DNA from: Sphingobacterium allocomposti
Lineage (GTDB): Bacteria; Bacteroidota; Bacteroidia; Sphingobacteriales; Sphingobacteriaceae
Reading direction: 5' to 3'
NCBI RefSeq assembly: GCF_008124885.1
Contig: NZ_VNHX01000006.1
Location: 109,544 to 173,543, forward strand
Length of the DNA: 64,000 nucleotides
In this document: piece after piece, positions 17,469 through 26,682 of the stretch
Layout: each line of letters begins with the position of its first letter
Numbering within the stretch: the stretch's first letter is position 1
The notes under the pieces: generated by a model
What the model was told of the DNA's origin: nothing
Seen by the model: the letters and a program-made list of their open reading frames with translations, nothing else
The model's database searches: none
Position numbers and translations under genes: made by a program

Positions 17469-17908
17469 TGTTACGTTTTAAACATATTTTGGTTACCCTA
17501 TGTGCTATCATCCTGTACACGTTGCCATCGCAGGGACAGCCTCGCGATTCAAAGCGTTTCGCTGCCATTGAAAATGAAAAGGTGGCCTATATCACCAAAG
17601 AATTAAACCTGTCGCAGTCGGAAGCGCAGCGTTTTTTCCCCCTTTATAATCAATATAATAAAGAGATGTGGGCTTTAAAATCGGCGAAGACAGGGAACAG
17701 CACGTCCGCGCCCCGCGGTGTAAATTCGTTCAATGGCTCCGGCAGTCGTGACGTACTCTCGTACGACGCAAAAGAACTGAACATAAAAAAAGAATTTCGG
17801 AAGAAGTTCGCCGAGGTGATCGGAAACTCACGGGCGTCGCAATTTTTTGTCATTGAACAGAACTTTCGAGAGCTACTCTACAAGGAGCTACAAAGAAGAA
17901 ATAGATAA
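17468..17908 (+). CDS. Exported Spy/CpxP-like helical protein
   Basis: A 146-residue protein with a signal peptide (residues 1 to about 23, HILVTLCAIILYTLPSQG). The mature part contains AYITKELNLSQSEAQRFFPLYNQYNKEMWAL near residues 37-67, the pattern of Spy/CpxP-like (LTxxQ) periplasmic proteins, and a second helical region toward the C-terminus. Relatives act as ATP-independent chaperones or stress sensors. Its start codon overlaps the stop of the repeat protein, so it is the third gene of the sigma operon. The role as stress effector or sensor is inferred. Confidence 0.75.
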   Translation: MLRFKHILVTLCAIILYTLPSQGQPRDSKRFAAIENEKVAYITKELNLSQSEAQRFFPLYNQYNKEMWALKSAKTGNSTSAPRGVNSFNGSGSRDVLSYDAKELNIKKEFRKKFAEVIGNSRASQFFVIEQNFRELLYKELQRRNR

Positions 17909-17935
17909 AAGAAGCTAATTTGGCTTCTTTTTTTT
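17907..17935 (+). terminator. Terminator of the sigma-factor operon
   Basis: AAGAAGC / GCTTCTT stem with loop TAATTTG and an eight-base T-run, directly after the stop codon. Confidence 0.85.
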
Positions 17936-17997
17936 ATGTAGAGGAATCCTAAACTGTCCGCGGCAACAATACAGTACTTATCCTTCGCTTTTATTCG

Positions 17998-18005
17998 TAT
18001 TTTTG
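17998..18005 (+). promoter_or_regulatory. -7 box of the aminotransferase promoter
   Basis: TATTTTTG matches TAnnTTTG, 11 bases before the first ATG, giving a very short leader. Confidence 0.6.
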
Positions 18006-18016
18006 TCTTTTTACAG

Positions 18017-19207
18017 ATGATGATCAGTAACAGAGAACTATTTCTTAAGAATACCGCCCAAACTTCCGCTACCCCCCGCTTGTTCGAGATTGTCAGAGCC
18101 GAAGGGGTCTATCTATATGGTCCTAACGGAGAACGTTACCTCGATCTTGTGTCGGGCTTTAATGTCAGCAACATCGGACACCGCCACCCAAAGGTTATCG
18201 AAGCCATCCACGAACAGCTGGAAAAATATCTACATGTAACAGTTTATGGCGAGTTCGTTCAGGCGCCGCAGGTGCAATTTGCGACCAAGCTTCTGGAGAA
18301 CCTCCCCTCTTCTTTTGAATCGGTATATTTCACCAACAGCGGCGCCGAAGCTGTCGAAGGCTCCATGAAAATCGCTAAGAAGTTCACCGGCCGCCGACAG
18401 ATCATTGCTGCCGAAAAAGCATACCACGGAAGCACGCAAGGAGCCTTAAGCCTAATTGGTAATGAGGCTTATAGAACAGCCTATGCACCGTTGCTGCCCG
18501 ACATCAGCTTCATCAGGTTTAACGACAGCAGTTCGCTGTCCGCGATCGGCGGGGACACCGCAGCTGTTATTCTGGAGGCGATACAAGGCGAGGCCGGTGT
18601 CCGCGTACCGTCGAAGACGTTTATGAAGGCCCTACGGCAGCGGTGTGACGAGGTTGGCGCCGTCCTTATATTCGATGAAATACAGACAGGGTTCGGAAGA
18701 ACAGGTAAAATGTTCGCTTTCGAGCACTTTGATATTGTTCCCGATATACTCATGCTCGCTAAAGGAATCGGCGGCGGGATGCCCTTGGGAGCGTTCGTTG
18801 CCCGCAGGGAGATTATGGACGTCATCAAAGACAATCCGATGTTGGGACATATCACGACCTTTGGCGGACATCCGGTGAGCTGTGCAGCAGCGCTCGCTTC
18901 GCTCAACGTTATTCGGGACAACAACCTGCTGGCGTCTGTAGACGATAAAGCCAACCTATTCCGTACACTCCTTCACACACCAAAAATCAGGGAGATCCGC
19001 GGGATGGGACTAATGATGTGCCTTCAACTGGAATCCTTCGAGCAGGTGTACGCCGTCAGCGACTACTGCGCGAAAAAAGGGGTTATGATCGATTGGTATC
19101 TCCATTGTGACACAGCTTTACGCGTGGCGCCCCCACTCACTATTACCGAACAGGAAATCCGTGAGGCATGTGAAATAGTGTTGGAAGGGATTGAAAAGTT
19201 CTGCTAA
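18017..19207 (+). CDS. Class-III PLP-dependent aminotransferase (acetylornithine aminotransferase-like)
   Basis: A 396-residue fold-type-I enzyme of aminotransferase class III. Seen motifs: LDLVSGFNVSNIGHRHP, FTNSGAEAVEGSMKIAKKFTGR (phosphate-binding region), AVILEAIQGEAGVRVPS, LIFDEIQTGFGRTGKMFAFEH, and DILMLAKGIGGGMPLGAFVA containing the PLP-binding Lys. The family includes acetylornithine, ornithine, 4-aminobutyrate and beta-alanine aminotransferases. The substrate cannot be read off, and no arginine-synthesis genes are nearby. Two adjacent ATG codons are possible starts. The SGNH hydrolase gene follows after 37 bases. Confidence 0.9.
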   Translation: MMISNRELFLKNTAQTSATPRLFEIVRAEGVYLYGPNGERYLDLVSGFNVSNIGHRHPKVIEAIHEQLEKYLHVTVYGEFVQAPQVQFATKLLENLPSSFESVYFTNSGAEAVEGSMKIAKKFTGRRQIIAAEKAYHGSTQGALSLIGNEAYRTAYAPLLPDISFIRFNDSSSLSAIGGDTAAVILEAIQGEAGVRVPSKTFMKALRQRCDEVGAVLIFDEIQTGFGRTGKMFAFEHFDIVPDILMLAKGIGGGMPLGAFVARREIMDVIKDNPMLGHITTFGGHPVSCAAALASLNVIRDNNLLASVDDKANLFRTLLHTPKIREIRGMGLMMCLQLESFEQVYAVSDYCAKKGVMIDWYLHCDTALRVAPPLTITEQEIREACEIVLEGIEKFC

Positions 19208-19244
19208 AAAGCCTAACTTAGGCTAACGTAAACCTACTTAGTCT

Positions 19245-19997
19245 ATGGAATCAAGAAGAACATTTCTCGCTAAAGGCCTGTTGGCCCTGGGGGCAACAAT
19301 GACCATGTCAGAAGGACTTCTGGCAGCTGACGCGTCGCTCAAACCGGCTTCAAAAATTACCGTTAAGCCCAACGATGTCATCCTCTTTCAGGGCGACTCC
19401 ATCACCGATGCAGGGCGGAAGAGGGATAACCTTGAGGCAAATAACACAGCAGCATTTGGAAACGGCTACGCCATGATCGCCGGCAGCTGTCTGTTGAATA
19501 AATACGCCGATAAGAACATCCAGATTTACAACCGCGGTATTAGCGGCAACCGTGTGCCTGATCTGCTTGACCGCTGGGATACGGACACCCTCGCGCTGCG
19601 TCCGACCGTATTAAGCATACTTATCGGCGTCAACGACTTCTGGCGCACAAAGGACAGAGGTGCCCAGAATACACCTGCCCAATATAAGCAGCAATATCAA
19701 CAGCTTATAGAACGCACATTAAAAGCGCTTCCCGATGTAAGGTTGATTATCGGTGAACCTTTCGGTGTCAAAGGGGTTAAGCACGTGAACGACGACTGGT
19801 ATCCCGACTTCTTAGGTTATCAGCAAGCCGCAAAAGAAGTTGCAAAGGAGTTCAACGCGATATTCCTGCCTTATCAAACTGTTTTCGATAAGGCCGCCAG
19901 CCGTGGCAGCGGCGATTATTGGACGACCGACGGAGTTCATACGTCATTGGCAGGAGCTAACCTGATGGCGCAGGCCTGGCTTGATGTTATCAAATAA
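19245..19997 (+). CDS. Exported SGNH/GDSL hydrolase
   Basis: A 250-residue esterase-like protein with a twin-arginine-like leader (SRRTFLAKGLLALG, then a small-residue stretch to about 28). The catalytic Ser52 lies in FQGDSITDAGR (block I). GN and N residues of blocks II and III are visible in RGISGNRVPDLLDRW and LIGVNDFW. The catalytic Asp229 and His232 are in TTDGVHTS (block V). Family members remove acetyl or other acyl groups, often from carbohydrates, so a sugar-esterase role is likely. It sits downstream of the aminotransferase and may share its transcript, although their functions look unrelated. Confidence 0.88.
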   Translation: MESRRTFLAKGLLALGATMTMSEGLLAADASLKPASKITVKPNDVILFQGDSITDAGRKRDNLEANNTAAFGNGYAMIAGSCLLNKYADKNIQIYNRGISGNRVPDLLDRWDTDTLALRPTVLSILIGVNDFWRTKDRGAQNTPAQYKQQYQQLIERTLKALPDVRLIIGEPFGVKGVKHVNDDWYPDFLGYQQAAKEVAKEFNAIFLPYQTVFDKAASRGSGDYWTTDGVHTSLAGANLMAQAWLDVIK

Positions 19998-20005
19998 CCA
20001 TAAAG

Positions 20006-20037
20006 AAAGGCTATGGGCCTGCAGGTCCATAGCCTTT
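20006..20037. terminator. Hairpin between two convergent genes
   Basis: AAAGGCTATGG / CCATAGCCTTT, 11 perfect pairs around GCCTGCAGGT, between the SGNH hydrolase gene and the methyltransferase gene. No clear T-run on either side, so efficiency is uncertain. Confidence 0.6.
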
Positions 20038-20093
20038 CGCTAAATCGTTCTTTCTCTGGGTGCCTTGCGTAGATCACCCGATTTGCATCAGCA

Positions 20094-21278
20094 CTAAACG
20101 ACTCTCACCAAAAGACCCTTGAGATACTCGCCCTCGGGAAAAGAGGCTCGGATAGGATGATCCTCAGGCTGCGTAAACTGGCGGATAAATTGGATCTCTT
20201 TGCCCGCGTCCAGCGCTGCCCAGGCAATCACCTGTTTGAAAGTGTCGATATCCATGGCGCCCGAGCAGGAAAATGTAGCAAGCAATCCTCCGCTTTCCAA
20301 TAGCATGAGGCCCCGTCTGTTCAGATCTTTGTAAGCCCGCGACGCCTTTTCCAGCGTGGAGCGTGAAGGTGCATATTTTGGAGGATCTAATATTATCACA
20401 TCAAATCGCTGCCCCTCCTCGCCGAGCTGACGGAGGTACTTGTTTACGTCCGACTGAATCGCGGTATGGTTGGATGCGTCGAATCCATTTGTCTCGATAT
20501 TCTTTCGCAGCGTTTCTACGGCTAAGGCAGAACTATCAACAGACACTACCGCCGACGCTCCGTGGCGGATGGCGTTTAACGTAAAGCCTCCCGAGTAGCA
20601 GAAACAATCCAACACCCGCTTGTCTCGGGAATATTGGGCAGTCAGCCAGCGGTTTTCACGCTGATCGCAGTAAAAGCCTGACTTCTGACCTTCGACGATG
20701 TTAATCTGATACTGTATGCCGTTTTCAACGACGCGGACGAATTCCGGTGGCAGTTCGCCGTACAATAGGCCGTTGGCGTCTGCCAATCCCTCGTGCTCAC
20801 GCGACTTTAAATCGCTACGTTCATAAATTCCCATGGGAGCGACTAAACCGACCAACTCATCGACGATCACCGATTTTACTTTTTCCAGCCCCGACGAATG
20901 CACCTGAATTGATAGATAATCAGCGTATTTATCGACAATGAGTCCCGGAAGGAAGTCGGCCTCAGCGAAGACAAGGCGCACCGTGTCGTTTTCTTCGGTC
21001 AACAGGTGCTTCCGCAGGTGCACCGCCCGACGCAAGCGGTCCCGCCACCAGAGCTCGTCAATCGCGATGTCGGGATTCCATTCCAGCAGCCTTACCGCAA
21101 CGCGGGAGTTGGCATTATAGACTCCGTAAGCTATAAATTCGCTCTCGGCATTAAAAACGCTAACTACAGCTCCGTTTTCAGGGCTTCCGTTAACCCGCTT
21201 TATCGCTCCGGAAAATATCCAGGGATGTAATTGCCATGCGGCTTTATCTTTTCCCTTATGTAGCGTTATTTCGTTCAT
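20094..21278 (-). CDS. Class-I SAM-dependent rRNA methyltransferase (RlmI-like)
   Basis: A 394-residue protein of the RlmI/RlmK-like group, which makes 5-methylcytosine in 23S rRNA. The N-terminal PUA domain (about residues 1-75) contains HPWIFSGAIKRVNG. The methyltransferase domain (about 200-394) contains KRVLDCFCYSGGFTLNA (SAM site), VVSVDSSALAVE, and the catalytic-loop motif FDVIILDPPKYAPSR. The exact target base is not provable here. A perfect -7 box lies only five bases upstream of the ATG, so the mRNA should be leaderless. Confidence 0.92.
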   Translation of the reverse strand: MNEITLHKGKDKAAWQLHPWIFSGAIKRVNGSPENGAVVSVFNAESEFIAYGVYNANSRVAVRLLEWNPDIAIDELWWRDRLRRAVHLRKHLLTEENDTVRLVFAEADFLPGLIVDKYADYLSIQVHSSGLEKVKSVIVDELVGLVAPMGIYERSDLKSREHEGLADANGLLYGELPPEFVRVVENGIQYQINIVEGQKSGFYCDQRENRWLTAQYSRDKRVLDCFCYSGGFTLNAIRHGASAVVSVDSSALAVETLRKNIETNGFDASNHTAIQSDVNKYLRQLGEEGQRFDVIILDPPKYAPSRSTLEKASRAYKDLNRRGLMLLESGGLLATFSCSGAMDIDTFKQVIAWAALDAGKEIQFIRQFTQPEDHPIRASFPEGEYLKGLLVRVV

Positions 21279-21283
21279 TCCTG

Positions 21284-21291
21284 CAAAAATA
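21284..21291 (-). promoter_or_regulatory. -7 box of the rRNA methyltransferase promoter, five bases from ATG
   Basis: The minus strand reads TATTTTTG, then CAGGA, then ATG. The predicted start site falls at or within a few bases of the start codon. No clear TTTG at -33. Confidence 0.6.
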
Positions 21292-21681
21292 GTCTTTCCT
21301 TTTTATTACTGGACCTGAAAAGTTACATTCTTCATCTATAAACAGGATGGTCGGCCCTTAATAAGCTGCATTCGATTCTTGAATGGCTGATTCGACCGGA
21401 AATTACCAAGCAATAGCAGGCTATTTCGAGGCGTTTTCAGGAAGATGACGGCCGTTTCAAAGTGAAGTTGACAAAGAATCTAATCCAATAGCTACGCCAA
21501 GCTGCGTTGCCTTCGCTCGACTTATCCCGGATAGGCCTGTACGAAGGCGTCTTTACCTGACATGGCTATTGAATTTCCGACTCACAAAGCATAGCCGGAC
21601 GCAGGTAATATAACACGGCTAAACACACACGTCCTCCACAATGCACCGTCTTATATCCGTATAGCTGAAAAAGCAAACATA
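21292..21681. other. Intergenic stretch without a supported gene
   Basis: About 390 bases between the methyltransferase promoter and the end of thrC. No terminator with a T-run, RNA gene or ORF with family resemblance was found. An inverted pair CAATAGC / GCTATTG, about 85 bases apart, is probably chance. Confidence 0.4.
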
Positions 21682-22989
21682 TTATTTGTTCTGTAATAGA
21701 TAAGCTTTGAATACAGCATAGTCAGGCTCCATCGGCGTCGCCAGCTTCGGCTTGCCCGCCAGAACTTCTGCACCTTTCGGTAGCACGACATGCTCGAACA
21801 CGTCGCTTGATATCGCCTCCGGAAATTTACAAGGGTGAGCCGTCGACAAAAAGACAGAAGCATATTCGCCTGGATACGCCTGCTTATAGGCGTTCGCGGC
21901 CAAGTAGGCTATAGCCGTATGCGGACACGCGATATAGCCAAAAGTCGTGTAAAGGCTATCCATCGCTTTTTTTGTCTCTTCATCCGTAAAGGTATACGAC
22001 GAGATGACGTTACGCAACGTCTGTAGGTCATTGTCGAACATATCCTGTATCCGCACCCAGTTGCTGGGGTTTCCGACATCCATGGCATTGGCCAGCGTCT
22101 GGACCGACGGGCGCGGCTCGTACCGGCCATCTTTTAGGAAGCGGGGCACCGTATCATTCACGTTCGTGCCCGCAACAAAATGCTTAACGGGAAGCCCCAT
22201 CTTATATGCTAACAGTCCGGCGCCGATGTTTCCGAAGTTTCCGCTCGGCACACTGAATACTACGTCGTTCACGCCTTGCGTTTTTAGCTGTGCATATGCC
22301 CAGAAATAATAAAATGTCTGTGGGATAAGCCGTGCAATATTTATGGAATTCGCCGAGGTGAGCCTCAGTTCGCCGTTCAGTTCGGTGTCATTAAAAGCCG
22401 TCTTTACCAACATCTGGCAATCGTCGAACGTGCCATTGACCTCCAACGCCCGTATATTTTGTCCATTGGTGGTTAGCTGCTCTTCCTGCACTTTGGAGAC
22501 CTTTCCTTTGGGATACAGAATGGTAACCCTTGTCCCTTCCACGCCAAGAAAGCCCGACGCAACAGCTCCTCCCGTATCGCCCGAGGTTGCAACCAGGACG
22601 TCCAGCAGGGCGTCGCCCTCCCTGGAAAAATACCCCATCACCCGGCTCATGAAGCGGGCTCCGAAATCTTTAAATGCGTAAGACGGGCCATGGAACAGTT
22701 CCAGTACGGCTGTTCCTGCATCGAGAAACTTCACGGGGGCATCAAAATTAATGGCATCGGCAACGATAGCCTTGAGGTCTCCGGCCGGGATGTCATCCCC
22801 TATAAGCGCTCTGGACACCTCAAAAGCGATTTCCGGTAGGCTATATTGCTGTATATTGCGGATGAATGCGGCATCTAACTGCGGAATGACTTCCGGCATA
22901 TATAACCCCCTGTCCGCAGGAAGAGAGTTGAAAACAGCCTCCTGAAAGGAGACCCGCAAATCTTTATTATTGGTACTATATAGTTTCAT
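21682..22989 (-). CDS. thrC: Threonine synthase
   Basis: Converts O-phosphohomoserine to threonine, the last step of threonine synthesis; PLP enzyme of fold type II. The 435-residue product has the class typical of bacteria and yeast: YMPEVIPQL near the N-terminus, HGPSYAFKDFGARFM with the PLP-binding Lys107, VATSGDTGGAVASGF (phosphate loop), and SVPSGNFGNIGAGLLA. It is the third gene of the minus-strand thrABC unit, 139 bases downstream of thrB, and so comes under the attenuator upstream of thrA if the transcript is continuous. Confidence 0.97.
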   Translation of the reverse strand: MKLYSTNNKDLRVSFQEAVFNSLPADRGLYMPEVIPQLDAAFIRNIQQYSLPEIAFEVSRALIGDDIPAGDLKAIVADAINFDAPVKFLDAGTAVLELFHGPSYAFKDFGARFMSRVMGYFSREGDALLDVLVATSGDTGGAVASGFLGVEGTRVTILYPKGKVSKVQEEQLTTNGQNIRALEVNGTFDDCQMLVKTAFNDTELNGELRLTSANSINIARLIPQTFYYFWAYAQLKTQGVNDVVFSVPSGNFGNIGAGLLAYKMGLPVKHFVAGTNVNDTVPRFLKDGRYEPRPSVQTLANAMDVGNPSNWVRIQDMFDNDLQTLRNVISSYTFTDEETKKAMDSLYTTFGYIACPHTAIAYLAANAYKQAYPGEYASVFLSTAHPCKFPEAISSDVFEHVVLPKGAEVLAGKPKLATPMEPDYAVFKAYLLQNK

Positions 22990-23128
22990 ATATGTATAAT
23001 TTCAATGGTGTTTATTTTCAATGACATTCACGTGCTCACTCCGTTCAATCCCGGAAACATGAGTGTTCATATGTATACCATTTCTTCATGGGCCAGCCCG
23101 GTTACCAAAAACCGAGTGGCTTACCAGC

Positions 23129-24112
23129 TTACTTTATAAGTTTTGGTCCGTCGACATTTACGGCGGAGACGTATTTAAGACTTTCTATTTCACATTGGGT
23201 AAGATGTGCCTGGATTAGAGCGGCGGCTTTCTCTGCCCCCTCCTTACCTTTAGAAATCGCCACAACCGACGGGCCGGAGCCCGAAATACCAAAACTCAAT
23301 GCCCCGGCCTGCAATGCGATATCCTTCATTGCATAGAACTCAGGTATTAAGATCGCCCGCGTCGGCTCGATAAGGACGTCGTGCATGCTGCGGCTGATAA
23401 GCTGGTAATCCTCCTCATACAAGCCGGCAATCAGTCCGGCGATATTTCCCCACTGGGTCACGGCATCCTTCAGCGGCACTTTTTCCTTGATCAGCTGCCT
23501 CGCATCGCGCGTAGGCACGTCGACCTTCGGAAATACAATTCCGGCATATAATTCGTTCGGAACCGGCAGCTTGATAACATCAAGGGGGCTGTATCCGCGG
23601 ACAAGCGTTATGCCGCCCATAAGTGCCGGGGCCACATTGTCTGCATGGCCATGCCCGCACGCCAGCCGCTCTCCTTCCACGCAGAACGGCAGCAGTTCAT
23701 CCTTTGTAAGCGGGTTACCCAATAGACTGTTAACGGCGAAAAGACCCGCCACGGTGCTCGCTGAACTGGAGCCGAGCCCGCTGCCTATGGGCATATGCTT
23801 GATAAGGTCTATCTCGACGCCGATCTCCCCCTGCAGGCCCAGGTGCTCAAGCAACGCCTTAACACAGGCACTTACGGTGTTACGGTCGGCGTCCAGCGGA
23901 AGCCTTCCGTCGTCGCCCCGTATAGACCGTATGCGTACACCCGGTTCAGGTACTCGATACATGTGCACTTCATCGCCGGGATAGTCGACAGCAAACCCCA
24001 GAATATCAAATCCACAAATCATATTAGCCACCGTCGCCGGGGCAAATACCCTTACTTCGTCCACTATTTTAGCGAAATCAATCTGTTTATATTTTTTTGC
24101 AAGTGTGTCCAT
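23129..24112 (-). CDS. thrB: Homoserine kinase
   Basis: Phosphorylates homoserine with ATP to O-phosphohomoserine. GHMP-kinase superfamily; 327 residues. The ATP-binding motif PIGSGLGSSSASTVAGLFAVN lies near residues 110-130, and the C-terminal GHMP motif GALSFGISGSGPSVVAI is near 293-309. The N-terminus VRVFAPATVANMICGFDILGFAVD is typical of ThrB. It begins nine bases after the thrA stop codon, which shows cotranscription and probable coupled translation. Confidence 0.97.
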   Translation of the reverse strand: MDTLAKKYKQIDFAKIVDEVRVFAPATVANMICGFDILGFAVDYPGDEVHMYRVPEPGVRIRSIRGDDGRLPLDADRNTVSACVKALLEHLGLQGEIGVEIDLIKHMPIGSGLGSSSASTVAGLFAVNSLLGNPLTKDELLPFCVEGERLACGHGHADNVAPALMGGITLVRGYSPLDVIKLPVPNELYAGIVFPKVDVPTRDARQLIKEKVPLKDAVTQWGNIAGLIAGLYEEDYQLISRSMHDVLIEPTRAILIPEFYAMKDIALQAGALSFGISGSGPSVVAISKGKEGAEKAAALIQAHLTQCEIESLKYVSAVNVDGPKLIK

Positions 24113-24121
24113 TATCGTATA

Positions 24122-26569
24122 TTAAGCTCCAACGTTTACTAAATCTGCAAATACGCCGGCAGCTGTCACTTCTGCTCCGGCGCCCGGCCCTTTGACTACC
24201 AACGGACGCTCCTTATACCGTTCGGTAGTAAACGAAATGATGTTATCACTTCCCGACAGGGCGTAAAATGGATGCGTCTCGTCCACCATCTCCAAGGCGA
24301 TAGACACTTTTCCTTCTTCCAGTTTTCCGATGTAACGGATAACCTTCCCGTCGGCCTCCGCCCTTTCTTTCAGGCTATTGAAATATTGGTCCGCTTTCAA
24401 AAGTTCGGTATAAAAGTCGTCCACGGATGCGGCCTGCAGGCAGGACTCCGGTAGAATCGCGCCTAAATTTACGTCTGTAGGTTCTATCACGTGCCCTGCG
24501 TCCCGCGCCAGGATCAACATCTTCCGCATAAAATCTACTCCTCCTAGATCGTCCCTTGGGTCAGGCTCTGTATAACCAAGCTCCTGAGCTTGCTTTACTA
24601 TATCATAAAAGGAGACATCGCCCACGAAATTGTTAAAGATATAAGAGATGGTTCCGGAAAGGATCGCCTCAATCTTTAGAATCCGGTCGCCGCTAAGCAT
24701 CAGATCCTTCAACACGCGCACAATCGGAAGCCCGGCTCCAACGTTCGTTTCGTAAAAGAAATCAACACCATGTTTACGGGCAGTATCGTGCAGCAGCTTA
24801 TATTGTGCGTATTCCCCCGAATTGGCAATCTTATTACAAGTTACGACAGAAATATTGGATTTAAAAATTTCTTCGTAGTACGTCGAAGGGAGGTTGCTGG
24901 CAGTATTATCAATAAATACACAGTTAGGTAAATTCATTGCCTTCATCCTTTCGATAAACGATGACAGGTCGGCAATTTCGCCGCTGCTTTCCAGCATAGT
25001 GCTCCATTTTGCCAAATCTATACCGTTAAGGTCGAACAGCATCTTCCTGGAGTTCGATATGCCTACCACCTTGATTTCAATATCGTTGTTCTCCAGGAGA
25101 AAGTCGTGTTGCTCATAAATCTGGCGGAACAATGTCGAACCGATGTTTCCTGTCCCCACGTTAAACACGTACAATGTCTTTTTAAGCTGCGCAAAAAATG
25201 CATCATGGACAGCATTTAGCGCCTTGGATAAATTTTCTTTTGCGATGATTACCGAGATGTTTAATTCGGAAGATCCCTGGGCGATGGCCCGTACGTTGAT
25301 GCCGTTTCTTCCCAATGCATAGAAAAGCCTGCCCGACATGCCGGGGGTACGTTTCATATTTTCGCCCACGATAGCCAATACCGATAGATTATCTTCTACG
25401 GTGGGCGACGTCAGCTTGTTGGCCTCCAGCTCAAGTTCGAACTCGGCTTCTATCAGTTTGACGGCTTTGACTGCGTCGTCTGGGTGCACTGCAAACGTGA
25501 TGCTATGTTCGGATGACGACTGCGTAATCAACACAACGTTGATCTGTTCGCGGGCAAGCAAAGTAAACAGCCGCCCGCTGAACCCCGACTTGCCGATCAT
25601 CCCGCTTCCGGCAAGGTTAATCACCGAGATGTCGGATATCGACGAGATACCTTTTATCGGATAGGCTGATTTGCCGCTTTCGAATTGGATGATTGTTCCC
25701 GGAAATTCGGGCTCAAATGTATTTCGGATGACGATAGGGATCTTTTTAAGGAACGCAGGAATCATGGTGGGCGGGTAGATAACCTTCGCGCCGAAATAAG
25801 ACAGTTCCATAGCCTCGGTATACGACAGTACCGGCTGCGAAAAGGCCTTCTTCACAATCCGCGGATCAGCCGTTAACATACCGTTTACGTCTGTCCAGAT
25901 CTCAATAGCGGTGGCATTGAGCACCGATCCGAAAATGGCCGCCGTATAGTCGGAACCTCCCCTGCCCAGCGTGGTAATACGTCCTTTATCGTTGGAGCCT
26001 ATAAAGCCTGTTACGAACAAAAGCTTATCCGCATGCGTATGTCCCAACGATTGGATCAGCTGTTGGGTGATCTCTTCATTCACATGTGCATTCCCAAAGC
26101 TGGAGTCGGTCTTTACATAGTGCGACGCGTCGATAAATTCGGCGGTGGGAATGTATTGCTCCATTATTTTGGACACCATATAATTGGATAGGCGTTCGCC
26201 GAACGACACAACCAGATCCTGGCTCTGCAAACTCAGCTCTTTCAAGGCACTGATGCCCTGCAATATCTCCTCGAGCTCATTCAGCATGAGTTTGAGCTTC
26301 GTGAAGACAGGGTTTTGATATTTGACGGCGATCAAGCCTCGCACAACATCGAAATGCCTGTTCTCCAAGAATTTCAGATCGTCCTCAAAAGGAATACGTT
26401 CCGCAGCATGAACGGCCATCCTTGTCAACAAGTTGGTTACTCCCGACATAGCAGAAAGAACAACCAGCGGCCTTTCACCGGCGTCATACGACCTCTTGAC
26501 AATATCAAGCACAGCGCGTATGCTTTCTGCTGTACCGACCGACGTTCCTCCAAATTTTAATACTTTCAT
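24122..26569 (-). CDS. thrA: Bifunctional aspartate kinase / homoserine dehydrogenase I
   Basis: Catalyses the first and third steps from aspartate to homoserine, the committed path to threonine and methionine. The 815-residue fusion has an aspartokinase domain at about residues 1-290 (KFGGTSVGTAESI at 4-16, GRGGSDYTAAIFGS near 205), two regulatory ACT-type segments at about 305-455 (VLAIVGENMKRTPGMSGRLF), and a homoserine dehydrogenase domain at about 465-815 (FNVGTGNIGSTL nucleotide site; GTISYIFNNF; YTEPDPRDDLGG). The ACT region usually gives threonine feedback. Transcription is also controlled by the leader-peptide attenuator immediately upstream. It is the first gene of thrABC. Confidence 0.97.
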   Translation of the reverse strand: MKVLKFGGTSVGTAESIRAVLDIVKRSYDAGERPLVVLSAMSGVTNLLTRMAVHAAERIPFEDDLKFLENRHFDVVRGLIAVKYQNPVFTKLKLMLNELEEILQGISALKELSLQSQDLVVSFGERLSNYMVSKIMEQYIPTAEFIDASHYVKTDSSFGNAHVNEEITQQLIQSLGHTHADKLLFVTGFIGSNDKGRITTLGRGGSDYTAAIFGSVLNATAIEIWTDVNGMLTADPRIVKKAFSQPVLSYTEAMELSYFGAKVIYPPTMIPAFLKKIPIVIRNTFEPEFPGTIIQFESGKSAYPIKGISSISDISVINLAGSGMIGKSGFSGRLFTLLAREQINVVLITQSSSEHSITFAVHPDDAVKAVKLIEAEFELELEANKLTSPTVEDNLSVLAIVGENMKRTPGMSGRLFYALGRNGINVRAIAQGSSELNISVIIAKENLSKALNAVHDAFFAQLKKTLYVFNVGTGNIGSTLFRQIYEQHDFLLENNDIEIKVVGISNSRKMLFDLNGIDLAKWSTMLESSGEIADLSSFIERMKAMNLPNCVFIDNTASNLPSTYYEEIFKSNISVVTCNKIANSGEYAQYKLLHDTARKHGVDFFYETNVGAGLPIVRVLKDLMLSGDRILKIEAILSGTISYIFNNFVGDVSFYDIVKQAQELGYTEPDPRDDLGGVDFMRKMLILARDAGHVIEPTDVNLGAILPESCLQAASVDDFYTELLKADQYFNSLKERAEADGKVIRYIGKLEEGKVSIALEMVDETHPFYALSGSDNIISFTTERYKERPLVVKGPGAGAEVTAAGVFADLVNVGA

Positions 26570-26608
26570 TTTATAGTGTTTTATAATTTTAATAGCGCAT
26601 GTGAAAAC

Positions 26609-26682
26609 AAAAAAAGCCTTCCCCGTTGGAGGAAGGCTCTATATTTGTGTACACTTTCTTATACAATAGAATTACTTCCTCC
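26609..26682 (-). terminator. Threonine-operon attenuator (terminator and antiterminator)
   Basis: On the minus strand, AGCCTTCC (26638-26631) pairs with GGAAGGCT (26622-26615) and is followed by a seven-base T-run: an intrinsic terminator about 40 bases before thrA. The last codons of the leader peptide contain GGAGGAAG (26682-26675), which is exactly complementary to CTTCCTCC (26635-26628) on the 5' side of the terminator. The two pairings exclude each other, as needed for transcription attenuation. Confidence 0.85.

Noticed and set aside
21480..21590. Inverted CAATAGC / GCTATTG pair in the intergenic stretch after thrC
   Set aside because: Short arms far apart with no supporting structure; likely chance.
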